This document shows positions 34,918-46,082 of a DNA stretch of 64,000 bases, piece after piece; within the stretch, counting starts at the first letter, position 1, and every line of letters starts with the position of its first letter. The translations under genes and the position numbers were made by a program. The stretch lies in NCBI GenBank assembly GCA_025506515.1, contig CM046442.1, positions 12,925,406-12,989,405 on the forward strand, given 5' to 3'. The DNA is from Flaveria trinervia. Taxonomy: Eukaryota > Streptophyta > Magnoliopsida > Asterales > Asteraceae. A model generated the notes under the pieces. The model was not told the DNA's origin, did not search any database, and was given only the letters and a program-made list of their open reading frames with translations.

Positions 34918-37742
34918 TTAAAAACAACATTTTCATTAAAATGCTTTTGCAAAATAATGCAACATTCGTTACACAATTTCATTTGTTAGCATTACAATGC
35001 AAAAACACTAAACAAAAGAATGCCATCCAAAACAGTCAAGTAGCCGCCCCGTGCCATCCTTAGCAACTTTACCTGCCAACTAGAAAATGCATAAAAAGTC
35101 AATGTTGGTGGGTGAGTTCTAGTTTTAGAATAAAACATACTTTATCTTTCCTTTAAAATCGTTCTTTAAAATCATACGTGATCATGCATTATACATACAC
35201 ATAGATAATATCATTATTATCTTCATTCGTTCATTCGTTAACTTTCATTCATACGTTCATCTTTACTTCTTTACATTCCATTCAAAACCATAAACTTTAC
35301 CTCACTGTCATGCATAAAGCGGGTACTAGGCCGAGGTCTATCATAGACCCCCCGTCCTAGCACTTAGCAGCCTGGCCACGGTACCTAGGGTAAATTCAAC
35401 GGAAACATTAAAAACAACATTTTCATTAAAACGTATAATTACATTAACTTGAAATAAACGTATAATTACATAATTTCATTTTGTTCAGCAGCCTGGCCAC
35501 GGTACCTAGGGCTGGTCAATCATCACACATAAAATGTATAATTACATTAACTTGAAATAAACGTTGTAGCGGAAACATTAAAAACAACATTTTCATTAAA
35601 ATGCTTTTGCAAAATAATACAACATTCGTTACATAATTTCATTTGTTCGCATTACAATGCAAAAACACTAAACAAAAGAATGCCATCCAAAAGAGCCAAG
35701 TAGCCGCCCCATGCCATCCTCAGCAACTTTACCAGCTAACTAGAAAATGCATAAAAAGTCAGCATTGCTATGTGAGTTCTAGTTTTAAAATAAAACTTAC
35801 TTTATCTTCCTTTAAAATCGTTCTTTACAATCGTACATGATCATGCATTATACATACAAATAGATAATATCATTATTATCTTCATCGTTCATTCGTTAAA
35901 TTTCATTCATACGTTCATCTTTACTTCTTTACATTCCATCCAAAACCATGAACTTTACCCTACCGTCATGCATAAAGCGAGTACTGGGCCAAGGTCTATC
36001 ATAGATCCCCCTTCATGGTGCTCAATAGTCTGGCCATAGTACCTAGGGTAAATTCAGGTGTACCATTGTCATGTGCTATACCCACCATCATGCATAAAGT
36101 GAGTACTGGGTCGAGGTCTATCATAGACCCCCCGTCATGGCGCGTAGTAGCCTGACCACAATACCTAGGGTAAGCGACAAAGGTTCTATACAAATGGTTG
36201 GTCATAAAGACGGACCTCGGTATGCATCCTTTTGGGGTAGCTAACCCACACACCGTTGAACTACCACCCTTTGTTGGGCGTGTTTCCACATACAAGGCTT
36301 GCAAGACTTACTTTACTTTCCTTCGTTCATTAATGCATACATTCTTTCATTATGTTCCTTTTTTTCATTATCTTCCACTTTACGTTACATAATACTTTCA
36401 GTTCATTCATTAACATTCAACGTAAAGTCACGGGAAAATAAACATAAATAATAAGGAACATCAACATACACATACAACATCACCATACAGGGCATCATCA
36501 TACATGCATAATAAACATCACACATACCATCATGCATAAACATCAATCATACATCATATCATCATCATACAATGCCCATCACATCATCTATGACCTCAAA
36601 AGTCAGCTTACATGAACCCCCAGGAACCTCCCAAGTCAAAGTCTACATTACTATTTCCCTAAAAAGTCAGAAAATATTTGAAGTCATCATCCACATTTCT
36701 TCTTGTTCATCCGCATTTGTCCATCCGCATTAACTTTTGTTCATCCGCATTAACTTTTGTTCATCCGCATTAACTTTTGTACATCCGCATTAACTTTTGT
36801 TCATCCGCATTAGTTTTTGCTCACCCGCATTAACTTTTGTTCATCCGCATTAACTTTTGTTTATCTGCATTAACTTTTTTCATCCGCATTTCCTCTTTAC
36901 TCATCTGCCTTTGTCAATGCTCATCCGCCTTTGTCAATGCTCATCCGCATTTGTCAATGCTCATCCGCATTTGTCAATGCTCATCCGTATTTGTCAACTC
37001 ATCCACATTTGGAACACTTAAGCAGTTATTTGGGGTTGGGCGTCTGAGCTACTGTTTAGGCTCATGAACAGCCCAGGTCACACTTAACATCATAATTCGG
37101 TCCCCAAACACCATCTATCATGTTCTAAGCTTAAATCTTACATTCTGAGCCTTAGAAACACAACCATAACATCATCAAACATATACATAGCCCAAAATCA
37201 GACCCCACCTGCAACACATACACATTCATACATACGTGTATGAAACCCAGTTTTATAAAAACATACAATCATGCATTTCCAGCCCCAAAATCAGTTAAAA
37301 CATGTAAAAGAGGGATTCTAGAACTCACCTTAGCAGCCTCTTCGGGTAAGACTTCCTTCAAAGCCCGATTGCTACAAGTTCTCACCTAGAAACCCACTAA
37401 AACCCACACCCGAACACACACAAACACACATAAGCATACAACCGAGGATAAAACTAGTAAGAACACCATAAACACACGAATTCTTACCTTGAATTCGACT
37501 TTTTAGCTCTTGTTCTTCAAAATATGAGAATTTCAGCTCCTTTTCTTTCTCTCTCTACAAAGATCTAAATGAAAAAGGTGTGGTGTGACCATTTAGGCGG
37601 CCATACAACCTTTATTCACCCACTTTTAAAGTTTTTGTCCTTTTGGACATTTTTACCTCTCAACTTGAGTAAAATATCTTTTCTTTCTTTTTGTTCACTT
37701 TATTCATCTTTCTTTGTCTTTTATAAATAACCGGGTGTTACA
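34918..37742 (-). repeat. LTR D, remaining part, with internal rearrangement
   Basis: Continues 13417-13517 after element C. 34918-35398 and 35578-36056 are direct copies of the same LTR segment, joined by 35399-35577, which holds shuffled pieces of the LTR start and a repeated CCTGGCCACGGTACCTAGGG. The conserved GTGAGTTCTAG block is on the minus strand near 37285-37330. It ends CCGGGTGTTACA. Confidence 0.8.
36710..37012. repeat. 20-bp tandem array in LTR D, two subfamilies
   Basis: About 15 units of 20 bp. Units before about 36880 are TCATCCGCATTAACTTTTGT-like; later ones are TCATCCGCATTTGTCAATGC-like. It occupies the position of the TGCG-motif array of the other LTRs and carries the same core on the minus strand (ATGCGGATGA). 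Confidence 0.9.
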
Positions 37743-38525
37743 TAATGCTCATCATATTGGTTGAACTAAAAAGATCCATATTAATCAATTTGAGTGGTGT
37801 TATGTTTGTATTAATAATTTTGGATTTATGTGACACTCTATGTTGTTTTTCTTTATATCATGAGGAACAATGATCTAAACAATAAAAATTTTTATTTGGC
37901 AAACCAATGGCTAAGTCTTTTTCACTAATTTATTCATATTTTTCATGTTAGAATGAACAAGCCTTTTATGCCACAACTAAGATTCATCTTCTGATGATTT
38001 AGATAGCAGGCATGTTTCATTGCTTGTGAGTGCAATATTGTTCATATCTAACACATATGTGTTTCTTTTTCTTGCTACTCTAAGAAGGATCCGGTCTTTG
38101 GAATTCAAAAACCTGGTTTAGGAATGTAAGAGTTAGTGTTATCAAATAATGTGGTAAAATTTTGATCACAGGTTTGAGGCACACTTAGCAAATTATATTG
38201 TATACTTTCATAGTAATTTACTTTCTCAAATTTGAGCACATCATTAGTTATCATTCCTTCACCAACTATTTTACCTCCTTTCTTATCCCTACCAAATGCC
38301 ACATAAGAAGCATTTTTATGTTTGAAGTCATGGAAAAGAGAACAGTTTCCTGTCATATGTCTGGAACAACCACTGCCAACATACCATTTGTTGTCAGCTC
38401 TCCAAGATTGTTCCTGCACAAATAAAGAAATCAATTAGATTTGGAAACCCAAGCCTTAATGATCTTGGGTGTTCTAGTGGTGTCTAAAATTGATTCTAAC
38501 AACTTGATAGAATCATACAAACAAA
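37743..38525 (-). pseudogene. copia gag end, protease and pre-integrase fragment (unit H2)
   Basis: Read on the minus strand: a gag tail with LLESILDTTRTPKIIKAWV and then SKSN followed by TGA (38433-38431), a short spacer ending in TGTGCAG, then protease with WYVGSGCSRHMTGN. The catalytic motif should be D-S-G; here GAC has become GGC (38375-38377), giving G-S-G. The GAG-pre-integrase domain (FEKVNYYESIQYNLLSV) follows, and finally HMDLF-type integrase sequence that stops at 37743. It continues H2 after LTR D and is paralogous to 10284-10827. Confidence 0.8.
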
Positions 38526-39180
38526 TAAGTTTCAGCAAAAGCTACAGTGCATTTTCTTAATTGGCAAAAGCTACAGTGCTTTTTGCGGATGCCACAGTGC
38601 GAAATGCAATTCAGAAAATAAAACAATCCATAGATTGCTAACCTACAGATGTGGTAATATTTTTTAAAGTATAATACAGTTCTATAGATTGGAACCTATG
38701 GAAAATCAAAATATTCTTCATCAAAATAATCAGATGTTAATTCTACTCATCCGTAGATGATAAGCCATTCGTAGATGCTCTACAAAAGAATTAGATTATA
38801 TGAAGCAATAACTTCCATGGAAGGATAATATGGAGGAGGGACCCACTTCATTTAATAAAAATTATCAAAAATATTAATAATCTCATGAATTTTAAAATAA
38901 TTAAGAGAAATGTATTATTTCAAAAAAAATATGACATAAACTTTTATTTTAATAAAATGCAATTTGTTAACGTTAATATTAAAACTAACAACTTAATCAT
39001 TATTTGTTAACATAAATAATAATTTCTTATAAAAAATGTCAAACAAATTAAAAGTAATAATTGATCATAAATATAATATTTATTCTAATTGATATGAGTT
39101 AAGAATTTCCAAATTCATAGTAACTTAAGATTTAAAAATTTACCCACATATTCCAATGCACATTTGGCACTTAAATGGAC
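38526..39180. other. AT-rich spacer without recognised features
   Basis: A short twofold repeat (AAAAGCTACAGTGC near 38535 and 38565) and AT-rich DNA. It separates minus-strand copia sequence from the plus-strand extra ORF. No gene is supported. Confidence 0.6.
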
Positions 39181-39755
39181 AAGGTTAAATGCCAATCCTG
39201 ACAGCCCTGTGTAAGAAGGATATCGGGATATCATCGGATATTTGCGACGACCCAGGCTTTTCTATGCTTTATTTGTAGATCCTGTGATTCATCAAGCACA
39301 CATCATGGATTTTTGGAATATGGCTCATATAGAGGAAGCGGGAGAATCAAAGGTGATAGTCATTGATATTAAGAATGAAAGGTTGAGAGTGGATGAACAA
39401 ACTATCAGAAGGGTACTTGAGTTGGGCAAACAAGAAGTTGGTAACCCTGTTGTGTTTGAGAATGAGTACATCGAGAAAGTGTTCTATTTTATGGGATATG
39501 ATGGTGATTTTGACAAGGGTGCGGATATGATGGTGATTTTGATAAAGGTAAGATAAAGAAAGGGAGATTATGCAAGCCATACCGATTCTTATGTCATACC
39601 TATCTAAAGTGCATCTTCAACAAGAAGTCTGGTCTAGACAGATTCTCAAGGCATATTTCATCTAGCATTATTGGAATCTTTGAGGGAAGGACCTAGAACT
39701 ACTCAAAGTACATTTTTAGTTGTCTGTGTGACCAAATAAGAGTGCAAAAGGCTGA
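39181..39755 (+). pseudogene. extra ORF, piece 1 (N-terminal domain)
   Basis: The open stretch from about 39210 to 39556 reads DIIGYLRRPRLFYALFVDP, HIMDFWNMAHIEE, RVDEQTIRRVLELG and FYFMGYDGDF. This succession (a short F-L-x-x segment, Y-A-L, a W within F-W, a V-x-x-x-x-I-R motif and M-G-Y) recalls an uncharacterised N-terminal domain that I remember from Asteraceae retrotransposon ORFs; this is not verified. A frameshift near 39555 leads to RFLCHTYLKCIFNKKSG. The piece ends at the TAAGA duplication of the following solo LTR. The function is unknown. Confidence 0.55.
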
Positions 39756-39760
39756 TAAGA

Positions 39761-39976
39761 TATGACAACCCTAAAATTAAGTTTAGACAAGTTAATCTAT
39801 TAATAAAATTCTCATACATATTACCCATTATTTGACTAACCCTTTATGAATTATATGTGTTATATCTATATATATATCTATATATATATACATATATTAT
39901 ATATACATATGTATATATACATATATATATATATATGTATATATATACATATATATATACATATATATACATACAC

Positions 39977-40058
<82 letters not shown>

Positions 40059-41531
40059 TACGTATGCATGCTTCCATGCATGCATGAAATTTATGTGTGC
40101 ATGTGTGCATGAACTCATATGTTTAATGTTTCTCATTCTAGATACTCTTTAATCAAAGTACCTCAACATTATAGCATCAAACATACACCAAATGAATCAT
40201 GATACAACCCAACTAAACACCATCAAAACAATGAAACATCAAAGAAAACTTAGCATCAAAACAAAACTAAGTAAACCTTAAAAACGTTTCATGACCTAAT
40301 TCATAGTTATGCGATAATTCCTATCCTTTATAGGACCTTTAAAAAAAGTTTCATGACCTAATTCATAGTTATGTATTAATTAAAATTTTTTCGAAGAATC
40401 TGTAATTCAAAAATAGGGGAAAATATTTTTTCTATAAGATAAATCATGAAAAATTTATACAAGGTATAATAACTTTATTAGAACAGTTTTTATGAAATTT
40501 GGAATTTTTTAATATATTCTGGTATTTTTACTCATTGTTGTCAAAATAGTAAAAATCATTAAAAAGTGTTCTGTTATGATTTAATACCCCAGCAATTTAT
40601 GCATTAATAAAAATTTTCGTATAAGAATTCTGATAAATTTTGGTGAATTTTACAAACCCGAAAGTATTTTTTCTAGTTTATAAAAATATTATAAAAATCC
40701 CAGAAAATAAACTATAACTAGTTAATATATGAAACCTTGGCATGTTTAATTAGATATTTTTACGTATCTACTATAAAAATATCATGACATATGGATAATT
40801 ATAGCTTCCATTTTTATTTTTATAAAACCTAAAATGCTAAAAATTTTAAAGAAATATTAATTATTTATAAATATTTTTACAGGGAACCTACCAGAGTAAA
40901 AGGTGAGACTCATAGCCCCATTTTTGTACTTATAAGTTTTTAGGGGGGGGGGGAAATCATACTATTATTACTTATGAATATATATAAGATTTCGGGAAAT
41001 ACACTGTCTGTTATGTACTACTATTAATTCGGATGTGAAACGTTAGATAATATAAGTAGCGTTACTTAGAAAATTATTTTCTGCACAACAAGATGAGTGT
41101 TATGCTATATTATCTAATTTTGTGATTTATATTTGTGACAGTTATGAATCACCTTTTTATAAAGTAGGTTTGGTTGTAATCTTATCTATTTACATCAGTA
41201 TATGTATTTTGTTCAGAAATTAAGCCTATGATCTCACTAAATTTATGTTAACTATTTGAAGTATGCTTTTTGTGGAAATTATGATGTCTAACAACATAAT
41301 GTTCTCTTTTGATGTGCATAAAGATGTAGCATTAGATAATATGTTTTGTAATAGGGTTATGTTAAATTTTGTCTACTAATGTTATGATGTAACCCTAACC
41401 TATGATTATCTATTATTATGAGATATGTTATGTTATGGTTTATTGTATTGATTGTTTTATTTTTTCAATCAATGCATTCTGAACAAGCTAGTCACATCCA
41501 AAGCATTTCATGCTTCCGCCGGGATGTGACA
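39761..41531 (+). mobile_element. solo LTR, TSD TAAGA
   Basis: 1771 bp. It starts TATGACAACCC (TG has become TA) and ends GGGATGTGACA. TAAGA flanks it at 39756-39760 and 41532-41536, and the coding frame resumes on the far side (ADKMYMFPRFL reads across the restored site). The plus orientation is suggested by a GTGAGACTC...CCCC...GGGG block at 40902-40954, the same order as in other plus LTRs here. It holds a long TA microsatellite (39863-40057). Confidence 0.85.
39863..40057. repeat. TA/TATACA microsatellite
   Basis: Almost only TA and CA steps. Several open frames on both strands here are artefacts. Confidence 0.95.
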
Positions 41532-42716
41532 TAAGATGTATATGTTTCCAAGGTTTCTATAACTGATCATCAACTCTGAACTATCTGGAATAGATAAAGA
41601 TGATGATGTGTTTCATCAAGCCTATTTGGGAAGATCATAACAGAATAAGATAAGTGGAATATATCAAGGTGAAGACATGCCCATGCTTGAACATGTGGTT
41701 GATGCTAATGCCAATATACCCAAAGTGGTAGTGTGGGAAGACTAGAAAGAGAGCTCTCCTATTGATACTAAGCAAGCCTCACATTCTCCTCTCTAATCAC
41801 CCATACACCACCACGATTAATCCCCACAACCTCAATCACCAGTCAGTCAAAACAGTCAGCCAATCTCTCAAATTCACCCTCAATTACCCATTCATCAACA
41901 ACCACTAACTCCCCAAAATCAATATTCAAAGAGTGTTCATACAAAACCTCTCTTTGCTACTCAATCTCAAAACTCATTACACACTGGTGAGACTGAGTTA
42001 GTATCTCAAGTAAGCACCATGCCATTCTCAATCACCAACTCTGAAACCCCTGTTCTCTCTAATCAAACTGAACTAGTGTCACCAATCACTGATTTTCAAC
42101 AACAACAACCACATCAAGAGAAGACAGATCAAGCAGTTAAGTCCAGTTTAAGCTCAACAAGTGTAGCTCTGATTGAAGTTTGTGATGATAGGATTGATGC
42201 TTAACATTAAGAAGGTGAAGAAGAAGCAAACTATGTTGATGTGATTGCATATCAGGAAGATGATCTTAGTGATGAAGACATCCCTGTCAGCAAAAGTCAC
42301 TTGATGGCTCAATACAACAAGTTGATCATCAAATCATACAATAGGTTGGTTAGAAAAAATGAGTTGAAAGGAATGGTAAATGAAAAGGAAACGTGGCTGA
42401 ATGAACATGAAGCTAGACTGAACAGATGAAGAGAAGATATACAAACCAACAATGAAGTACTTGATGGATTACATCAACTTGTAGAAGAACTCAAGTAATA
42501 TTTGAAAGAACAAACTAATGAAAAAGAGATGTTGGAATTGGAGTTGGAGAAAGAAATTAATGAATTGATCAATAATTCAAAGATTCTAAAAAGAAAGAAT
42601 CAAGAAATTGAGGAGCTGAAGATGAGACTCTGTGCACTTGAATCAAGCACTCCAATAACCAAACAAATAGAGGAGTCTGCTCAAACTTCAAAACAAACCA
42701 TTTAATATTCAAGAAA
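41532..42716 (+). pseudogene. extra ORF, piece 2 (Ser/Thr/Pro/Gln-rich region and coiled coil)
   Basis: After MYMFPRFL the frame has scattered stops. 41780-42180 is rich in Ser, Thr, Pro, Gln and Asn (for instance TELVSPITDFQQQQPHQEK), as in a disordered linker. 42241-42430 and 42490-42705 are charged and heptad-like (KNELKGMVNEKETWLNEHEA, then ELEKEINELI and KRKNQEIEELKMRL), a probable coiled coil interrupted by TGA near 42427 and TAA near 42497. It ends at the GAGGA duplication of the next solo LTR. No enzymatic motif is seen. Confidence 0.55.
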
Positions 42717-42721
42717 GAGGA

Positions 42722-44882
42722 TGTGACACCCCGTGATATCAGGTTAGTGTCAAAACCTTAATTTCCCTAATCCGTTCCGTAATATATATTTTTATATAAT
42801 TATTATGTATATAAAAAACACAAAAAAAATTAAAAAATGAATGATTATTGTTAACCTTAAACTTATTAAAAATGAATTAACTAATTAAAAACTTAAGCAT
42901 GCAAACAAATTAAAATAAAGGGTTATATTGTAAGTTATTATTATTATTATTATAAACCTTACACAGCCCATAACCGCCCCCATCTCCCCATCGACTACTT
43001 CCCTCATCGTAACCCTAAACCTTCTCGGCATCACCCATCCGTAGCTCCTCTCGTTGATTACTCCATTCCGACTGTATCATTTGCGAGCCTCTAGCCTCCG
43101 ACGGCCTTCCGTTTCATGCGACGGTTCCCCCTACAGACTTATAAGCGATCGAACGACACCGCAATCAAAGAACCCGGCCAGCGAAACTGAACGACGATCG
43201 AATCAAACTCGTATCTTGTTCGGTATGGTTATCCTTCTCGTTATTTCTCGTTCGGAACGGTTATGGTTTCGATTACGGTCTCAATTTTGGTCTTCGATTG
43301 GGTTCGTTGCGGGCTGCGTTGATCGGTTATATATGTGTTCTGTGATGTGTGTATATATATATATGTGTGTGTGTGTGTGTTACCTTGTATATATATATGT
43401 ACGTTTCTGTGTTTTATATATGTAGGGTGTGTTGCTATTGTGTGTGTGTTTCGTGGACTTCTTTTAATGTATGGTGTGTGTTGTATGTTGATGGTTTAGT
43501 GTGGATTGCTATATATCATGTGTGTTTTTCCAGCCACTCGTATATATCCTTGTGTGTATATGACTTCATGTTGTTACTGTATGCATGTGAATGCACATGA
43601 AAATGATAGTGCATATGTGGAAGTGCGTGTTTCTGCCATGTGTTTCTAGTGTGTGTGTGTTTTTTTAGATGGAGTGGTGGTGTTGTGACTAAACATGATT
43701 ATTGGTCATGTATATTGTATGCATAACCATGTATGTATGAGTGTTTCTATGTATGTAATATTTGTTTTGTGTCAGTTACGCATTCTTGAAACGTATGGTT
43801 TTATTATATAAATCATATATATAAATGCAGGAAGAGTAAATTTTTTTACGTGATGTGCTATGAATGAGAGTAATTTTGGTTTCATGCAGTAAAGGTAACT
43901 TAGTGTCTGAGTGTGCTTGTTTGGGAATGAGTAAATATCAATAACCTACACCGTAATCGAGTCGCGACCGCGAAACCATACAAATTATATTAATAGTTAA
44001 TTATATTATTATTAATATTTAGTTTAACTAAATATTAAATGAAATCCAGGTTAATTGGAACCCGATCCTTTGTGTTTACACTTATTTGTTGCAACGCATT
44101 CGAGGTGAGTCTTCACGGCCCCTATTTTACATTACTTTGTTTTTCGGGGAGAAAACATACAAACTTTATTTATAAATGGTTTCTAGTATTATTGTTTATC
44201 GCCTGTTACATTAGTGCAAACATACTTAAAAGTCCTTACATTCTCAAACCGTTAGTAATGTGTAGCGAGGTAATTCTGAGTAGTACTACTGGGTTTGACA
44301 GACCCCGCCCGGGCTAGTCGCGCTAGCTTGATTGGAGGTCAAACGGGTGCGTTATTGACCTAACATTTGTCACTGTCTAGGTTAGACGTGACGGGAAGGC
44401 AACAAACATACAAACTGTCAGCTTCGGTTTGAAACGCTAACTAACTTGATTATAGGCTAGCTACATATCGATATGCTTTAATTACTTTACCATTCGAACA
44501 GTTACAAACATTTTTATTTGTTATTAACCTGTGAACTCACCAACTTTATGTTGACACACTTTAGCATGTTTTCTTAGGTCATAGGAACGCTTAAGCTCAT
44601 GTTGCAGAATTAGGGAACACACTCAGGACATGCATCATCAAACTCATTTATTTTGGTTTGAACATTTTATTTTGACATATACTTTGGGAACTTCTAGTAT
44701 TGGTTTACATTTGTCTTTACGCTTCCGCACTGATGTTTATTTCGTTTATGACTACTCTGATTTAGAGTTCAAACGTTTATTTAAGTTCATATAGTGTCGT
44801 TTGATATGACCGTGTCTGAGATCCTGGATTGTCACATGCCTCGTGGTAAAACCCCGCACGTGGAAATTTTGAGGGTGTGATA
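42722..44882 (+). mobile_element. solo LTR, TSD GAGGA
   Basis: 2161 bp. It starts TGTGACACCCCG and ends GGGTGTGATA, where TA is probably a mutated CA. GAGGA flanks it at 42717-42721 and 44883-44887. The conserved block GGTGAGTCTTCACGGCCCC, then TTTTACATT and CGGGGAG, is at 44103-44155, giving plus orientation. The open frame at 43054-43425 lacks any recognisable domain and ends in a microsatellite. Confidence 0.85.
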
Positions 44883-46082
44883 GAGGAAGTATTTGGGTCT
44901 TTCAAGAAAGAAGTAATTGAGTTTGAAGACTCACCCAAAAGGTTAAAATCCATGACTCCGGAACACACTCCTTCAGTAGACTTAGTTACTGTGAAGGCCA
45001 TTTTTCATAAGGATAGTGAAAGTGATGCTGAGTGGAATGAGCTTACTAGGAATGAGACCCAAAGAACACAAGTAATCAAAGCTGATGATTTACTGGCAAC
45101 CAAAGACATATTCGAAGAAAGGCCAGAATCATCTATGTATATGACATTGATCAATCATGGCTTCCCATATGACATGGTAGAGAGGATGAGCATGAATAAA
45201 GAGAAGGATATATTGTAGGAGTTTGAGCTAGCAAGATTTATGATTTCCAAATGCAACTATGAAACATTCACTGCCTTCCAGTCAATTCAAAAGACAAAGA
45301 AGGAGTTAGGCTATTGTGATACCACAAAGCTAAGCAGATATAATATGACTTGTTGGTTACAAGGTCAAAACTACAAATTGAAACTGGAGTGAGATTCGGG
45401 ATTGAAGCTCCAAATCTAGCTTTTGAGTAACAAAACAAACTCCTTACTGAGCCAGTGACTGTTAAAAGTAAAAACCAACACAACAGAAAAGAAAAAATGA
45501 TCAGAGAGCCACATGATTTTATACCTGACAAAGTGTGGCCATTAGGGACCATAATGAGAGAAATAGCTGAACAAAAATCTACTTTGATAGAACTTTTTGA
45601 TCATATCATAACTCCCAGTTCTATGGAAGAAAACAAGATTATGGCCTGGAAATATGATCTAGACTAGGATTGTGCAATCATTAAGAGAACATGTGGAAGG
45701 ATACAATACTTTCATAATATAGAAAAATTGTTGAGCCTTCCTGATTATGATATCAAAGATTTGCAAAACATGATAATCTATAATTACCTAATTCATCCAA
45801 GAGGAAAAGACTTCTTAGTCTCAATGGGTAAACTAAAAACAAAATTCAGAGATGATGTGCTAAAAGAGGCTAAAATAGAGGATGATGAGCATAAGAGAAG
45901 GATGCAAATGATGAAAAGATCAAAACCCAACTCTTTTACATTGATAGATGATAAATTTTTTAAGAGGGTTAGATACCAAAACAAAAATGCAGCAGCAGTC
46001 AAATGCTTTGATGGAAATCAATACACATATCCCATAACAAAATGGGGATGTATTGAGAAGACAAAAAGAGTTAGTGCTGATG
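44883..46082 (+). pseudogene. extra ORF, piece 3 (C-terminal region)
   Basis: Charged sequence (EVFGSFKKEVIEFEDSPKRL) continues from piece 2 across the restored GAGGA site. 45455-45667 and 45728-46082 hold open stretches with VWPLGTIMREIAEQKSTLIE and LLSLPDYDIKDLQNMIIYN, followed by basic KRRMQMMKRSKPN and TYPITKWG. Stops occur near 45217, 45430 and 45665. It ends at the TGATG duplication of the next solo LTR. I do not recognise a family from these motifs alone. Confidence 0.5.

Larger units (their letters stand above)
13417..37742 (-). mobile_element. solo gypsy-type LTR D, opened by nested element C
   Basis: The outermost insertion of the nest. It starts TGTAAGGCCCCG at 13417 and ends CCGGGTGTTACA at 37742; only 13417-13517 and 34918-37742 belong to it. 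Flanks are TACTG (13412-13416) and TAATG (37743-37747), a 4/5 match. H1 keeps the uninterrupted site CTACTAATGCTC near 10280. D itself has no internal domain. Its 3' part contains a rearranged duplication (34918-35398 and 35578-36056) and a 20-bp tandem array. Confidence 0.8.

Noticed and set aside
36710..37012. Possible CRISPR array
   Set aside because: Units are contiguous 20-mers without unique spacers, and the sequence is plant LTR DNA.
13417..37742. One very large retrotransposon with LTRs at 13417 and 37742
   Set aside because: The ends are the two ends of one LTR (start and finish), not two LTRs; the interior is element C with its own TSD.
39844..40136. Open frames of 60-90 codons rich in Tyr, Ile and His, also at 11318-11591
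   Set aside because: Translation of TA/CA microsatellites on both strands.
43054..43425. 123-codon frame as a host gene
   Set aside because: It lies wholly inside a solo LTR with a perfect TSD, has no domain and runs into a GT/TA microsatellite.
42722..44882. DNA transposon with inverted ends TGTGACACCC and GGGTGTGATA
   Set aside because: Only ten bases are inverted, the duplication is 5 bp and the conserved LTR block is inside, so a solo LTR fits better.
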